Shown one piece after another: positions 32,833 through 43,654 of a stretch of DNA of 64,000 nt. The notes under the pieces were generated by a model that saw only the letters and a list, made by a program, of their open reading frames with translations, was not told where the DNA came from and did no database searches. The position numbers and the translations under genes were made by a program. Positions within the stretch are counted from its first letter, which is position 1, and every line of letters starts with the position of its first letter. Source of the stretch: Leptidea sinapis (Eukaryota > Arthropoda > Insecta > Lepidoptera > Pieridae); NCBI RefSeq assembly GCF_905404315.1, contig NC_066273.1, positions 7,192,001 to 7,256,000 of the forward strand. The letters run 5' to 3'.

Positions 32833-32995
32833 CATTAAATAACGCACTTTTTAAAGGCTTAAAACTGTGGTGGTCTGGAAAGGTCACAAACATGTATCTT
32901 TTATCTAAAATCTAATGTAAAATTACAGTTACAATTACACGCGTTTTAATCCTTTAAAAAAATTTATTTAAATGTTTAGCATTCGCGTTAATCAA
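32833..32995. mobile_element. MITE E, copy 2
   Basis: Left arm cattaaataacgcactttttaaagg and right arm cgcgttttaatcctttaaaa...ttatttaaatg, then gcgttaatcaaag as at the opposite side of copy 1. It keeps gtctggaaaggtcac in the middle. Confidence 0.55.
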
Positions 32996-33660
32996 AGATT
33001 TTTTTTTAGTTTTCTTCTCAGGAGGCAGTACAAAATGCTTTCACACAGTTTGTCGAATCTAGATCACCACAGTTCTATCGCAAAGGCATAATTCCTTAAA
33101 TCCTTCCTATTAGATGGCAGTAATGTATAGAATAATATTGCTAATTATTTTGTTTAAATAAATATGTTAAATTAAAAAAAAAAACAAATTTCATTTTTTT
33201 AACTCCTATTACTATAAGATTTACGATTAATACACAACTCCACTATGATATTAATAATATGATAATAAGAAAGTATGTATGTATATTATGTAGTTCACTG
33301 ACCCACAATCTTGGTTTTCAATAAACCTTGGGCGGAATTTCCCGTCCCGGCTCACGTATAAGTAATTCAATTGTTTGCGGCCTATTTACGGACCGACTGC
33401 CACAGTCAATATGTGAATGTACTCGTAGATAAATATCTTGTTTACCAATACTTCTATTCCATGCTAAATTTAGATATTTGATCCTACGTTTTACATAATA
33501 TTAGAAAGACAGACAAAATATTTATTGGAAACATATACTACCCACACAAACAATATAAAAAAGATTTTAATATAAATATCTAAGAGACCAATGATAATAA
33601 AAATTAAATTATAGTGTGTATTTTGACGAACCTTGTACACGGTAAAACGCGAATGACTCT
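32996..33660. other. No feature seen
   Basis: AT-rich; contains a less AT-rich patch 33300-33420 without reading frame. Confidence 0.4.
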
Positions 33661-33663
33661 TTG

Positions 33664-33992
33664 AAGTTATACTTCTTTAGGCACGTTGTTAAAAAATTAT
33701 GAGAATGAAACTTTAAAATGCGCATCACTATAACACAAACGTAACAGGGTGAAGTTGGTTCCTAAAATTTTCTGACGTTTGCGACATTCGTTATTTTTTT
33801 TTATATCTTGGTCCATTATAAGAGACAGGTAAAGAGTTCAAGCCCAAACAGCCGTATTCGTTTTTTAATAATTAATTGTCAAAGCCATCTTTGCAAGATT
33901 TTAACAGTTTTGTTCTTTCTACAAACGTAGAATAGCAGGAGGAATAAATAATTTTAAGGAGTTTTGCTTTGTTACGCCTAAGAAGTATAACT
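33664..33992. mobile_element. MITE T, complete copy
   Basis: About 330 bp with inverted ends aagttatacttctttaggc and gcctaagaagtataactt (33975-33992). A truncated copy is at 24586-24802. The ends resemble those of repeat D (gaagtgaaacttctttag), suggesting a common superfamily. Non-coding. Confidence 0.65.
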
Positions 33993-34310
33993 TTTTGCAT
34001 GCATACATTAATACACGCACACTTTTTTGGTTTGTGCTAGGGGTGAGACGTATTTATCGTCACACGGACGAGTAAAAAAATAAGGACTCCGTGTCACCTT
34101 ACATAACAGTGAGGCACCAAAACAAGCCGGTAAACGTGTAAATACATAGCCCCACGCATACACATACACTAATACAAACCGATCGCCCGCCATTATGAGA
34201 TTTGGCATCATCTGTAACAGATCAGTTTGCGTCGCAATAAAATATTTTAAAAATGCCGTTGTGCGTTGTGAATTAGTGTAAAAACAATAATATAAAAGTA
34301 TTTGTGGATA

Positions 34311-35610
34311 TACGAGGGGAGGCTGTTAAGTAATCTACCTAACTATGAAAGAAAAGACTTTGATGGCTAGTTTTTTTTTTATTTTTCTATATAGTCTCCT
34401 GCAAGTGAAATACACTTATGACATTTGCAAATAAGTGACATCATGCCGTTATAATAGTCATTTTTATTTAGCTCGTCAAAATGGTCAGTCACAGCCTCCT
34501 TCATTTCTTCGTCCGTCGAAAATCTGCGACCCCTCAATTTATTCTTTAAATCTTTGAATAAGAAATAGTCACAGGGAGCCAGATCTGGACTATAAGGTGG
34601 ATGGTTAATTTCTGTGAAGCCGTTTTTGCTCAGGGCTGACCTCGCCGTTAAGGCTGTGTGTACAGGAGCATTGTCTTGTAAAATCAGAACACCTTTGCTG
34701 AGTTTGCCTCTCCGCTTTACTTTGATTTGTTCACGAAGCTGGTCAAGCAAGTTTGCATAATATTCAGCATTCATTGTTGTATTTTTAGGCAAATAATCTA
34801 TCATCAAAATCCTTTCGACATCCCAAAATACGGTGGCCATTAGTTTTCCAGCCGACGGCCGAACCTTGAACTTCCTTGGCGGCTTTTCTCCTTTAAATTT
34901 CCATTGCATTGACTCTTGTTTGCTTTCCGGATCCCACTGGCGAATCCAAGTTTCATCACAGGTCACAATTCGAGAGATAGTCTCTTCTTCTTTACCTTTG
35001 ACCAGGTCTAGAAATGCCTGACAACATTCTACTCGCCTTTGTTTGTCAAAGGGGGTCAACATTCTAGGGACCCAACGCGTGCTCACCTTGGACATGCCCA
35101 AATATTCGTGAATAATTTCATGAACTCGTTCCTTGCTAATTCCCACATCTCTGGCTATCTCCCACTGCTTGATTCGCCGATCTGCAAGAATCAGGTTCTT
35201 CACCTTTTCAACATTATCTGCGGTAACAGCAGAAATTGGCCTTCCACTACGTGGGTCGTCTTCCAGGCTCTCACGGCCATGTTTAAATTGCTTCGACCAA
35301 AACTTTATGACGAATTCAGAAGGACTTGAATCACCAAACACCTTTAACATGCGCTCTCTGATCTGCGTAGGCGTATTTCCTTCTTTACTTAGGAATTTAA
35401 TCACTGCTCGATGCTCAAATTTCATCATTTTACAATTTTCTTTCGACATGGTGAAATCAAAGCCGCGCCAAAAAAACCAAAGGCAAGCGAAAAAAAATAA
35501 GCGTCATAATTTTGAAAAAGGAATAAATATAGAATATGATTTTGCAGTGGCCAGTTCGATTTTCAAAACTTTCTTTAACAAAGTAGATTTTATATCAGCC
35601 ACCCCTCGTA
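34311..35610 (-). mobile_element. Mariner transposon, about 1.3 kb, apparently complete
   Basis: Ends tacgaggggaggctgttaag at 34311 and the complement of tacgaggggtggctgatata at 35591-35610: imperfect inverted repeats of about 28 bp, with TA at each border as required for mariner. The GGCTG-TAAG wording is reminiscent of the Himar1 repeat. It encodes one open transposase on the minus strand. Comparison with the empty copy at 53.7 kb shows about four to six extra bases (tgatta) at the right border, either local mutation or loss in the other copy. Confidence 0.85.
34379..35449 (-). CDS. Mariner transposase (D,D34D), full-length open frame
   Basis: Encodes the enzyme that cuts mariner DNA at its inverted repeats and inserts it at TA; it acts in the nucleus. 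356 residues, close to the family norm of 340-360. Residues 9-115 form the paired helix-turn-helix region (FVIKFWSKQFKHGRESLEDD, GRPISAV, AREVG-type segment DVGISKERV). WVPRML at 126-131 is the usual WVPHEL linker motif. The catalytic acids are D165 (VTCDETWI), D259 (LQDNAPVHT) and D294 (YSPDLAPCDYFLF), with exactly 34 residues between the last two. The ATG at 35449 lies about 160 bp inside the element, as is normal. No stop or frameshift: potentially active, though activity cannot be judged from sequence. One odd point is the cysteine-rich C-terminus (LICKCHKC). Confidence 0.92.
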   Translation of the reverse strand: MSKENCKMMKFEHRAVIKFLSKEGNTPTQIRERMLKVFGDSSPSEFVIKFWSKQFKHGRESLEDDPRSGRPISAVTADNVEKVKNLILADRRIKQWEIARDVGISKERVHEIIHEYLGMSKVSTRWVPRMLTPFDKQRRVECCQAFLDLVKGKEEETISRIVTCDETWIRQWDPESKQESMQWKFKGEKPPRKFKVRPSAGKLMATVFWDVERILMIDYLPKNTTMNAEYYANLLDQLREQIKVKRRGKLSKGVLILQDNAPVHTALTARSALSKNGFTEINHPPYSPDLAPCDYFLFKDLKNKLRGRRFSTDEEMKEAVTDHFDELNKNDYYNGMMSLICKCHKCISLAGDYIEK

Positions 35611-35732
35611 TGATTATTTAAGGGAGAAAAAATTGTGTAACTGGTATACCCCGTAACCGCACACACACTAGCATAAAGGTGCTACACTTGCTAATATCAC
35701 GGCGCGGAGTCCTTCGTTTTTTACTAGTTCGT

Positions 35733-36534
35733 GGTTTAAAAAAAAGAAAAGAATTAAAAAAACTCGAATATTATTTCTATATGTTACAAAAAGATCCCAA
35801 AGTAAAACCAACGCTGGTCATCCGTTGGGCCGTTTGGTGACGTCGCGATATAGATATCTATTATATAAAATAAAAAACTTATTTGAGCTAGTAAAGTTAT
35901 AAAGAAAAATAAAATAATTAACTGAATGTTATAAACTTATATTTAAACTAATTCAATTCAATTACTGCAGTGTACCTCGGTCTGTAACAATGAGTTATAA
36001 TTGACTTGTAGACTCATCTATATATTATATAACTGTTTGTTTCATCTCATGTTGCAAACTGACAACTGCCTAAATAAAAAAATAATAATGAGATCTGTTA
36101 CGTTATGCTTTTGAAACAATTAGTAGTAAAATATTCATAATATCTTTCATTTTAAAGAATTGATTAAGTTTTATGAAATTCCAGCTGACCTTACAGACAA
36201 ATTATATTTTACAAATTATATAGATTAAAAACAAAGAAACGATTAAGAGATCTATTTATTTAAATAATAAATTCGTAGATGGACTGGTACTTTGATATTA
36301 AGTCCTATTCTAGTATATAGTGATGCATTTATATAATAAATTGTACATTTACTAGCCATTGAGTGTGAATATAAAATTAACTCTTCAATCAATGTAGTGG
36401 TCAGTAATTCTGCAACCGCAGAATGTGGTGAGTAACAAAAGAATCATATTTAATCATTAATTTGTCGAGATTACGTTATACTAACTCTTTTTACTTTGTA
36501 AGTCGGTTGAATAGAGTAGACTTTTTTTTTAAAT
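35733..36534. other. No feature seen
   Basis: AT-rich; no reading frame or repeat recognised. Confidence 0.4.
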
Positions 36535-36775
36535 CAAATTAAAATCACATTATTCGTGTAGGTCACGGAAATTACACATATAAATGTCAAAAAGTATTTT
36601 TTCCTTATTGAATCTAACGATACTTCGTAAAGGATAGAGCTAATGAAAAGAAGTAGCAAGAAACTCATTGCCGTTCTTTTAAATCAACATTTACATTTTC
36701 ATCGCATCACAAATCATTTCAATTACATATGTAAAGTGATGCAACAAGCATACTCAAACGTCAAATAGTCAACTA
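36535..36775 (-). mobile_element. Retroposon C, copy 3
   Basis: Same sequence and orientation as at 13.8 and 23.6 kb, with a shorter central part. Confidence 0.6.
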
Positions 36776-37321
36776 ACTTCAAAATGTTGTGAAAACATTT
36801 ATGTATTAACATTTCAAAATGCCGTTTAATATTGCAAGACAATAATATTTTTTTTAATTTATTTCATTTAAACAAATAAAAATCTCATAACTTTATTTAC
36901 AATACTATGATCACATTAAATTAAAACTATTTCGTAAAAGTGTACTAAGGATACTGGCAGCATTTCCGCGTTTTTTAAACATTAAAATGTTTAAAAATTG
37001 GATATCAATAATGCTTCAAGCATTTACATCATGAGTTTAAAGAATTTCAAGTTGCCACAGCAAAGCCCATAGATAAAGTACAACTTTCTATTATCTATTC
37101 TGTGGTATATTTTCCTTTTATGTGGTTTTTACTTTCACTTGAAGCTAATTATACGTGACACAAGAATTGTGTTACCCTGTTTGAGGTTATGTCAGTTAAG
37201 TCTTGGACATTAACGTTCCGAAAAGAAAAATTCAAATTTTCTTTATTTACTATTAAATATTTACATAAGAGCTTAGTTACTATCTTAATATAGAAGCAAT
37301 TAACAATTTAGGCCATATATA
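36776..37321. other. No feature seen
   Basis: AT-rich. A short palindrome acattaaaatgtttaaa lies near 36980. Confidence 0.4.
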
Positions 37322-37736
37322 CAGGTGTCCCAAAGTTATGGGACATGAAGGGAGAGTACCTTAAATATCGAAGATAGGCTATTTTACTGAAAGAAGACTT
37401 TATGTTATTTTTAAAAGTTAGTGATTCTGCATTCAAAGATTTTCCAAAAATTTCTTGCCTCGTCTGGGACTAAGAAGAGTTAAGAGAAATAAGAAGAGTT
37501 ATTAGTTTTTGGCCATTCTTTCGATTGGCATCATAAGAGTAGGGGTGTTTTTTTTTTTACATTTAAGTCGGTTCGATTCCCAGACGAGGCAAGTAATTTT
37601 TAGAAAATCTTTGAATGCAGAATTACTAACTTTTAAAAATAACATAAAGTCTTCTTTCAGTAAAATAGCCTATCTTCGATATTCAAGGTACTTTCCCTTC
37701 ATGTCCCATAACTTTGGGACACCCTGTATATGTAGG
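37322..37736. mobile_element. Foldback element with arms of about 150 bp, TA target site
   Basis: Left arm 37322-37470 starts caggtgtcccaaagttatgg; right arm 37578-37736 is its reverse complement with few mismatches (ends actttgggacaccctg). TA precedes and follows (37320-37321, 37737-37738), as in Tc1/mariner-type MITEs. The spacer holds ggttcgattcc, identical to a polymerase III B box. The open frame 37509-37913 crosses this element and is not a gene. Confidence 0.75.
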
Positions 37737-37924
37737 TATCAGAAAACTTATTTCTATAACCCTATCCACGAGTTGGGGGATCAGACTTTATTAAACTTAA
37801 AAACTAATACCGTATTAGGGGAAGTCCAGGAAAATCTGGCTATAACCTTCCAAAGAAATATTATCTATATGGAGGGACATAGAATTATAAGAGGTCCAAA
37901 AAATCCCTTTTAATACTCGAATCA

Positions 37925-38400
37925 AACATGACAAATGCTTGACTTATCTATTAGATTACTACAGCTCCATCATAATATTACATCCGCATGAAAGTACTTA
38001 TGTACTCCTTCTCGAAAAGGTACAAAAAGCTTTTCTTAGGTACCTTTACAAACGTATGCATGGATACTACCCCTATACGAGTATGTATCCCACAAAATTT
38101 CTTCTGTGTACATTAAGCTACAACTCCCTCCAGGTAACGCGAAAACGACAGCAGCTCACAGTCATGTGCAAAGTTCTCAGAGGTGATATAGATGCGCCGA
38201 GTTTGCATGATGAGCTATGTAGAATCTTTGTACCGGACAGTTACTGTTCGAAGCGCAGGCATAAACGAGTCCAACACATCGTACTGTGGTTCGCACCAAC
38301 TCACCTATACCGAGGTCTCTCTCTGCTCTAAACGCTCTTCTCGAAGCCAACCCAGCTTTCGATGTATTCGCGGATGGATAGCAGACTTTAACAGATTTTA
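37925..38400 (+). pseudogene. LINE reverse transcriptase, C-terminal fragment
   Basis: The frame at 37939-38331 carries LDYYSSIIILHPHESTYVLL, LEKVQKAFLRYLYKRM and YNSLQVTRKRQQLTVMCKVL, the region after the reverse transcriptase core (VQKRFLR, then LxxRR). After a stop at 38330 the adjoining frame continues ALLEANPAFDVFADG, the usual end of such proteins, so there is at least one frameshift or stop. No catalytic part is present. Confidence 0.7.
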
Positions 38401-39479
38401 ACACAATGCTTGCGTTTTTGCGAGAGGAATGGATGAACGGTATTTGGATGTTTATTAATTGTTAGTTAATTACAGTAAACTTTGTATTTATTAGCTTTTA
38501 TTTGTGTAATATATTTAGCTTACAAAGAAATACAAAATTTTACGTAATACTACAGCTGTTGCTGGAGATCCGCATTCTTCATCTTTCGTACCTGAATTAG
38601 TGGCCTATGTATATATAATTAGATGTCAATACTTATTTAGTGGCTTACTTAGTTAGTGGCCTGTATATAATTATATGTCAATACTTGAATCAGGTCAAAT
38701 AGACAAAGTCGCATAAACTTTATTCAATCAGGTTTAAACTAAGCTCGTTCGTAAAAGGTTGAGCTCGTGAGGAGAACGTACAAGTAACTCAACGGCCACT
38801 TTTTTTTAATCAGAAAGAGTATTTTACAATATTATATACATAACAAATTAGTTTGTAAGGTGCTGTATCGAATACAGGAATCGTGTTTAAATACATAATA
38901 GAAAAGATTTCGTAAAAAGTAATAAAGAATAAATTGTATAAATATCAACTATCCTACATTGAATACATCAAGCTTTAGAGCTTGAATTCATTGTTAGTGT
39001 AAGGATGCTTCGTGAACATGATGGTCGTGATTGCTGTCATAATTAGTAATCACATCCAACAAATACAATGATTTATTAACAATAACACGACACCACAAGC
39101 AGCACCCGTTCACGAGTTGACGTATCTCTTGTTATATTGAATCGTTGGAAAAAAGCTTTAGTGACATTATAATAGATGATATAAGAAAGATTTACGTTGT
39201 ATTCGTAATAAGTTATAAAACGTTTGTTTGGCAATGATTTAATCGGTAGGTACTTCTTCTTCTCAATAAATCTCAACCTATTCCGAAGTGGTATTAGATG
39301 TAACTATAACAAGCCGCGGTTTTATATTTTTAGTATTGATTATCTCTATTGGGCCCAACAAACTTTATTAATAAACAAAATATAAATATAAATCAGTTAC
39401 ATAAATGTCAATGTTATACACATAAAGAATAAATTTATATTTTATTAAAAAAAATTCAGACTGTATCTCATTGACAGTT
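38401..39479. other. No gene; partial retroposon C and a short duplication
   Basis: 38700-38880 resembles retroposon C (complement). A local duplication of tagtggcct...atatgtcaatactt (about 50 bp) lies at 38598-38690. The rest is AT-rich. Confidence 0.4.
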
Positions 39480-40030
39480 TTTGAAGTTAAACTTCTTAAA
39501 AATCGAAACGAAAAAGTGAGACGGTAGAGACACAAACTGGTATAAGTATAGGATTCAGCCGGCGATCATAGTTTGAAGAAGAGATTGTCTTATGTATGAC
39601 GCGAAGTATGCGCTCGACGTATTACTACATAGACACCAGGAGAACATAAGTATGGTAGCGGTGATAGTATTGACTTTCATAGCGGTTGAAATGATGTGTC
39701 ATCCTAGCAACATGTGCCAGGACTTCATATGCAGTTTAGAGGTTTAATGTAAATTTTGCATCGGATACAACGATTCCGTTGATTGAGTTTTTGGACGCCA
39801 ATTAAAATCGGAAATGTGCAGCAGTCGCACTATATCAACTACAAGATCAAAAACAGTAACTGACGCAGTATTCCAAAGATATATGGACCATATTAAGACT
39901 AAAGTATTTATTTCATACTTTAGTTACCATAAGCCTCTTGTATCGTTTATCGAAAACCTACAATTATCCTCTTCACGAAATTTAACATCAGTCTAACTAT
40001 CTTGGAGCCAAAATTTTTGAAGGTTTACTC
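39480..40030 (+). repeat. Repeat D, copy 2
   Basis: Starts ttgaagttaaacttctt and follows 14.2 kb through to ggagccaaaatttttgaagg. It contains a deletion in the first third and an insertion of about 90 bp near 39870-39960. Confidence 0.6.
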
Positions 40031-40323
40031 CTACCACGTGTGAATTGCACACATTTAAAAAGTTATAAGTCATAGTCTGTCTTGCAATTTGAAGCTGTAA
40101 GCTAAAGTGGGTCAAGAAGAGTTTGTTACCGGGACTGTAATCCGAAGCTTTTGCTCTCGATTCAAGTGATCCCTTGTCGCTTGCATGCAAACTTAACCCG
40201 GATCGATAATAGTAATAATTCTTCTCTTGATAGATTTCTCTCTGAAACGGATTCTCCAACGGATCCAAGATTTTTCTAAAGTAGTACTGACTGTTGCTAC
40301 TCGTATAGTAGTACAATATACAA
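40031..40323. other. No feature seen
   Basis: The minus frame 39993-40316 is unrecognised. Confidence 0.35.
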
Positions 40324-40696
40324 TCTTAATATATATAAATCCTTTTTCTGATGTTTATTTCCAGTGAACTCCTAAACTAATGAACGGATTTTAATGAGGA
40401 TTACTTCATGGAGTGCAGTATAGTCCAACTTGAGAGATAGGATAGTTTTTATTTCGATTTGTTGACCCATAATCATTTTTATTTGCAATATCTGTTTTGT
40501 ACGGACATGCTATTCTCTATGAGAGAATAATTTATTCACGCACTGTTTGAAAATTCTACTGTGAAACAATTTCATTAGAACAACAGGGAGCAAATTTTAC
40601 GAAATAATTCTTGATGTTATGAAATATTAATGAAAAATTCGTAAAAATCAGTATTTTATTTATTATGTACAGAACAACGTCTGTGGGGTCAGCTAG
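40324..40696 (+). mobile_element. Helitron, Hel-1 family, complete
   Basis: A|TCTTAATATATATAAATCC at the 5' end; hairpin acagaacaacgtctgt, then ggggtcagCTAG at 40696, followed by T. No reading frame. Confidence 0.7.
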
Positions 40697-40762
40697 TGTA
40701 CCTATAAGTACATCAGAAAGAAAAGTTACAGAGCTCCTAATACTTAAACTGCTATATTATCC

Positions 40763-41003
40763 AAATAAAATTTGAAAAACAACAAAATGTTATGAACGAT
40801 GCGGGACTCGAACCCACGACCTCTGGCGTTCCGTGCCGGTGCTCTAACCAACTGAGCTAACCGTTCGAGTGACGCATTGTTACTAAATCTTGTATGCTAT
40901 GATCAACTCTCAGGTTCGTTCATAAAATTTTGTTGTTTTTCAAATTTTATTTATGTATTAGTCCTAGAAGTGAGGGTTATCACTTTAAAAACCATAACAA
41001 ATT
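40763..41003. mobile_element. Inverted pair of tRNA-derived SINEs
   Basis: 40763-40876 is a minus-strand SINE (tRNA-like head plus part of the body aaataaaatttgaaaaacaa). 40912-41003 is the body and A-rich tail of the same SINE on the plus strand (ttgtttttcaaattttattt, then gtgagggttatcac). The arms can fold back over about 37 bp. The locus 47605-47700 has the same arrangement and the same outer left boundary. Confidence 0.65.
40794..40866 (-). tRNA. tRNA-like SINE head (not a functional tRNA gene)
   Basis: 73 nt that fold as a tRNA: acceptor gaacggt with atcgttc, D-arm gctcagttggttagagc (A box), T-arm gtgggttcgagtcccgc (B box). The anticodon loop would be acggaac, anticodon GGA, but position 33 is C rather than U and the anticodon stem has one mismatch. 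Several diverged copies joined to a common body indicate a SINE promoter head. Confidence 0.55.
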
Positions 41004-41394
41004 GTTTTGCTATATTATCTCTCTTAAATAAATTCTAATTCGAGGATTGGAAAGCATATAATTATAACTGAATTTTTACATTAATTATTTAGGAAAAATG
41101 TATAAATTATTTTTCAACCACACGCGAACGCTGATGTTTGGTTGTCTTTAGAGAAAAAACGTTTTGAGATAGGCTGAGGATTATAGAAGTATGTTAAATC
41201 AAATTATAATTGCACTAGTTTTTGCGTAACGTATTTAAATCGGATATTGTTAATCTCTATCTAATATTTGTTGAAGTGTGAAAATTTAAATAATGTCCTC
41301 TTGACCTGGTTAGGCAGAAGATGGTGAAGACACCTTCCAAAAAAACGCACTCGATAATTTTGCACAAACTTAAAAAAAGATAAATATTGAATAA
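41004..41394. other. No feature seen
   Basis: AT-rich spacer. Confidence 0.4.
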
Positions 41395-41739
41395 CTAGCT
41401 GACCCGGCAAACGTTGTTTTGCCATATAAAGTATAATTCACGCGATAGTTTTATAAGTAATAAAATATTGCCTATATTATAGCCTGTACATCATTTTGTT
41501 CTATTGTCAATAGTTTTTGCAGCGCACGCAAAAATAGGTTTTCGATTTTACACCTTGTGTTACAAAATAGCAATTTTATTACGGATCCCTAATTTTGAAA
41601 AAAAAACATAGCCTATAGCCTTCCTCGATAAATGGACTACCCAACACTGAAAGAATCATTCAAATCAGACCAGTAGTACCAGAGATTAGCGCGTTCAAAC
41701 AAACAAACAAACAAACAAACACTGCAGCTTTATAATATT
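41395..41739 (-). mobile_element. Helitron, Hel-3-like family
   Basis: Minus strand: A|TCTATACTAATATTATAAAG at 41739 and ...ggcaaaacaacgtttgccgggtcagCTAG at 41395 with a short hairpin (GGCAAA / TTTGCC). An AAAC microsatellite (aaacaaac, 41697-41720) lies near the 5' end. Confidence 0.7.
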
Positions 41740-42077
41740 AGTATAGATATGCAGAATAAGAAAACATTAACATTATCCGGAATTCGTATCCTTGTTCTGA
41801 GAAACCTTGCTATTAGCCAAATACCAACCGTATTATATTTGAGATTTTTTGTGAGAGGTAAAATATCATTAATAGGAATCTGTAATAAATAGGCATATCT
41901 TATGAATAACCAATACATTAGGCACTAGCAATTTTTTGTACCAATTCGTATCAATACATATTATAATTGAAAATAATTTTTTAGGCTTCATATTGTGCTA
42001 TGAGTAACAGAAAGCTTCACGTAAAATGTGCGCATACAATTTCAATAGCAAATGTAGCCGTTCCAAATATTAGATAG
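41740..42077. other. No feature seen
   Basis: AT-rich spacer. Confidence 0.4.
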
Positions 42078-42755
42078 CTTGTAACAATTTGAACAGGACA
42101 TACAAATTGCTTGTGCAATTGACGAGAACAGGCAAATTGACATTGGCCCTATTCTACCTTCATAGCACAGTACAAGAACTTGATATCTAGGGTATACAAC
42201 GAGATACCGCACTAGCTAGGAATAATCGCTTTTTTTATTACGGCAACTAGTTGATGATTGTGTGCGTGGCATCTTAACACTCATTCATCTACCAAATTTT
42301 GTAACATACGCTTCGTGTTATTTTACTTTGAAATTAATAATAATAATAATATTGACACACTTTTTACACAAATTATCTTGCCCCAAATTAAGCAAATATA
42401 GCCTGTGTTATGGCTTGCAAGACAACGATATAATAATATATATAAAATACAAAATACTTACTGATGATATGTGATCCCAGTGTCTTTCTTATTTCTTGTA
42501 GTATTATTTTTACAATGTTTTATTACGGAACCCAGCATTTTAGTTTCAAATATTAGCAAAATTTAACAGAACATGTGGCACGACAACATCACACATTTTT
42601 CGAGACTGGCTCGAGCACTTGGGCGTAGTAATCTAAGGGTTGCATGTAACAATTTGAACAGGACATACAAATTGCTTGTGCAATTGACGAAAACAAACAA
42701 ATCGATATTGGCCCTGTTTTACCTTCATAGCATACAAGAACTGGTTCTCTAGAGT
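42078..42755. repeat. Direct repeats of about 110 bp flanking a THAP exon
   Basis: 42078-42192 and 42646-42755 share gtaacaatttgaacaggaca, aattgcttgtgcaattgacg and attggccct with about 10 percent divergence. The intervening 450 bp include the third THAP exon. Confidence 0.7.
42462..42538 (-). pseudogene. THAP-domain first exon, copy 3
   Basis: 77 nt on the minus strand, open from ATG (MLGSVIKHCKNNTTRNKKDT then GITYH) and ending at the same donor. Cys4, a zinc ligand, is changed to Ser (TGC to TCC), so a zinc finger could not form normally. Upstream, the minus-strand phrase actacgcccaagtgctcgagcc matches the left part of copy 2, but the right terminal repeat is not found. Confidence 0.5.
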
Positions 42756-42957
42756 TATTCATCTATAAAAGTAACCTTTGTGAAAATGTTATTAATAACG
42801 TCCCCTTTATTTATCGTGCTCAGGGCGATGGGCTCTATAATTTACTTAAAGGCTGTAATATGTGCTCCAATCTGACTTCATTACCCATTAGGTCGTCTAG
42901 GGGCCGTCTTGAGTGTAATGAAAAAAAGTGTGTGTTAGGACCGACGAACGACTGGTC

Positions 42958-43110
42958 TTATCGTTTTAAATAAAACACTTTTTAAAGAATTAAAACGCCT
43001 GTAATTGTAACTGTATTTTAATATTAGATTTTATAAAAAGTTATATTTTTATTATTATTTTAGCTAACCCGACGTTTTGTGACCTTTCCAGATCACGTTT
43101 TCAGGGGACA
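42958..43110. mobile_element. MITE E, copy 3
   Basis: Left arm ttttaaataaaacactttttaaag and gattaaaacgc, then ttagctaacccgacgttttgtgacctttcc in pieces as in the other copies; the right arm is lost. Confidence 0.5.
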
Positions 43111-43135
43111 GAAACGTGTATTTACAATAGGTTTT

Positions 43136-43408
43136 ACCAATGGGAGGCTCCTTTGCACCGGATGCCGGCTAGATTATGGGCACCACAACGGCGCCTATTT
43201 CTGCTGTGAAGCAGTAATGTATACGCATTAGGCAGTACCTAATTCGGTCTGAAGGGCGCCGTAGCTAGTGAAATTATGTCTCAAGTATGTGGCAACTTAT
43301 GTCTCAACGTCACGAGCGCAGTTGTAGCGCCTAACAGTTAGCTAACAGTTAGCGAGCGCGTAACAGTTGAAGGTCCTGCTCTTCTCGTCCCTTATTTTCA
43401 TTAAAAAA
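43136..43408 (+). mobile_element. Retroposon A, deleted copy
   Basis: Starts ccaatgggaggctcctttgc and ends cttattttcattaaaaaa. The hairpin region is replaced by a short duplicated gttagc stretch (about 43335-43360). Confidence 0.7.
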
Positions 43409-43654
43409 GGTGTTTATTATTTAGACTTCTACTGATAACGGCATTACCCTATCTACTCCAACCTCCTAAATTCTCCCGACCATGTACATGTTCTCTTCTA
43501 CTGCTAGTCCATATGTAACGAATTCGGAAAAGATAGTCATGAAACGAAAGGAAATGCGTAACGAGGCGAGTGAAAGAAAAGGGTTGTTCCTTGTATGTAC
43601 ACAAGGCCTAAGACTTCTTAAATGTTAAAGTTATCATCAGCCATGACAAACGCT

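Larger units (their letters stand above)
34064..35732. mobile_element. hAT- or P-like MITE interrupted by a mariner
   Basis: Outer ends acggacgagtaaaaaaataa (34064) and its inverted partner ttttttactagttcgt (ending 35732) enclose aaggactccg arms. 34064-34310 and 35611-35732 together correspond to the uninterrupted 371-bp copy at 53631-54001 (opposite orientation). The mariner sits between gtatttgtggata and tatttaaggg. Confidence 0.75.

Noticed and set aside
37509..37913. Open frame of 134 codons, plus strand
   Set aside because: It runs from the spacer of the foldback element through its right arm into unrelated sequence; no protein family features.
40794..40866. Functional tRNA-Ser(GGA) gene
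   Set aside because: The fold is good, but U33 is absent, serine tRNAs need a long variable arm, and the same head occurs in several decayed copies joined to one body: a SINE.
41697..41720. CRISPR-like or satellite array
   Set aside because: Only a short AAAC microsatellite inside a Helitron; no spaced repeats anywhere in the window fit a CRISPR array.
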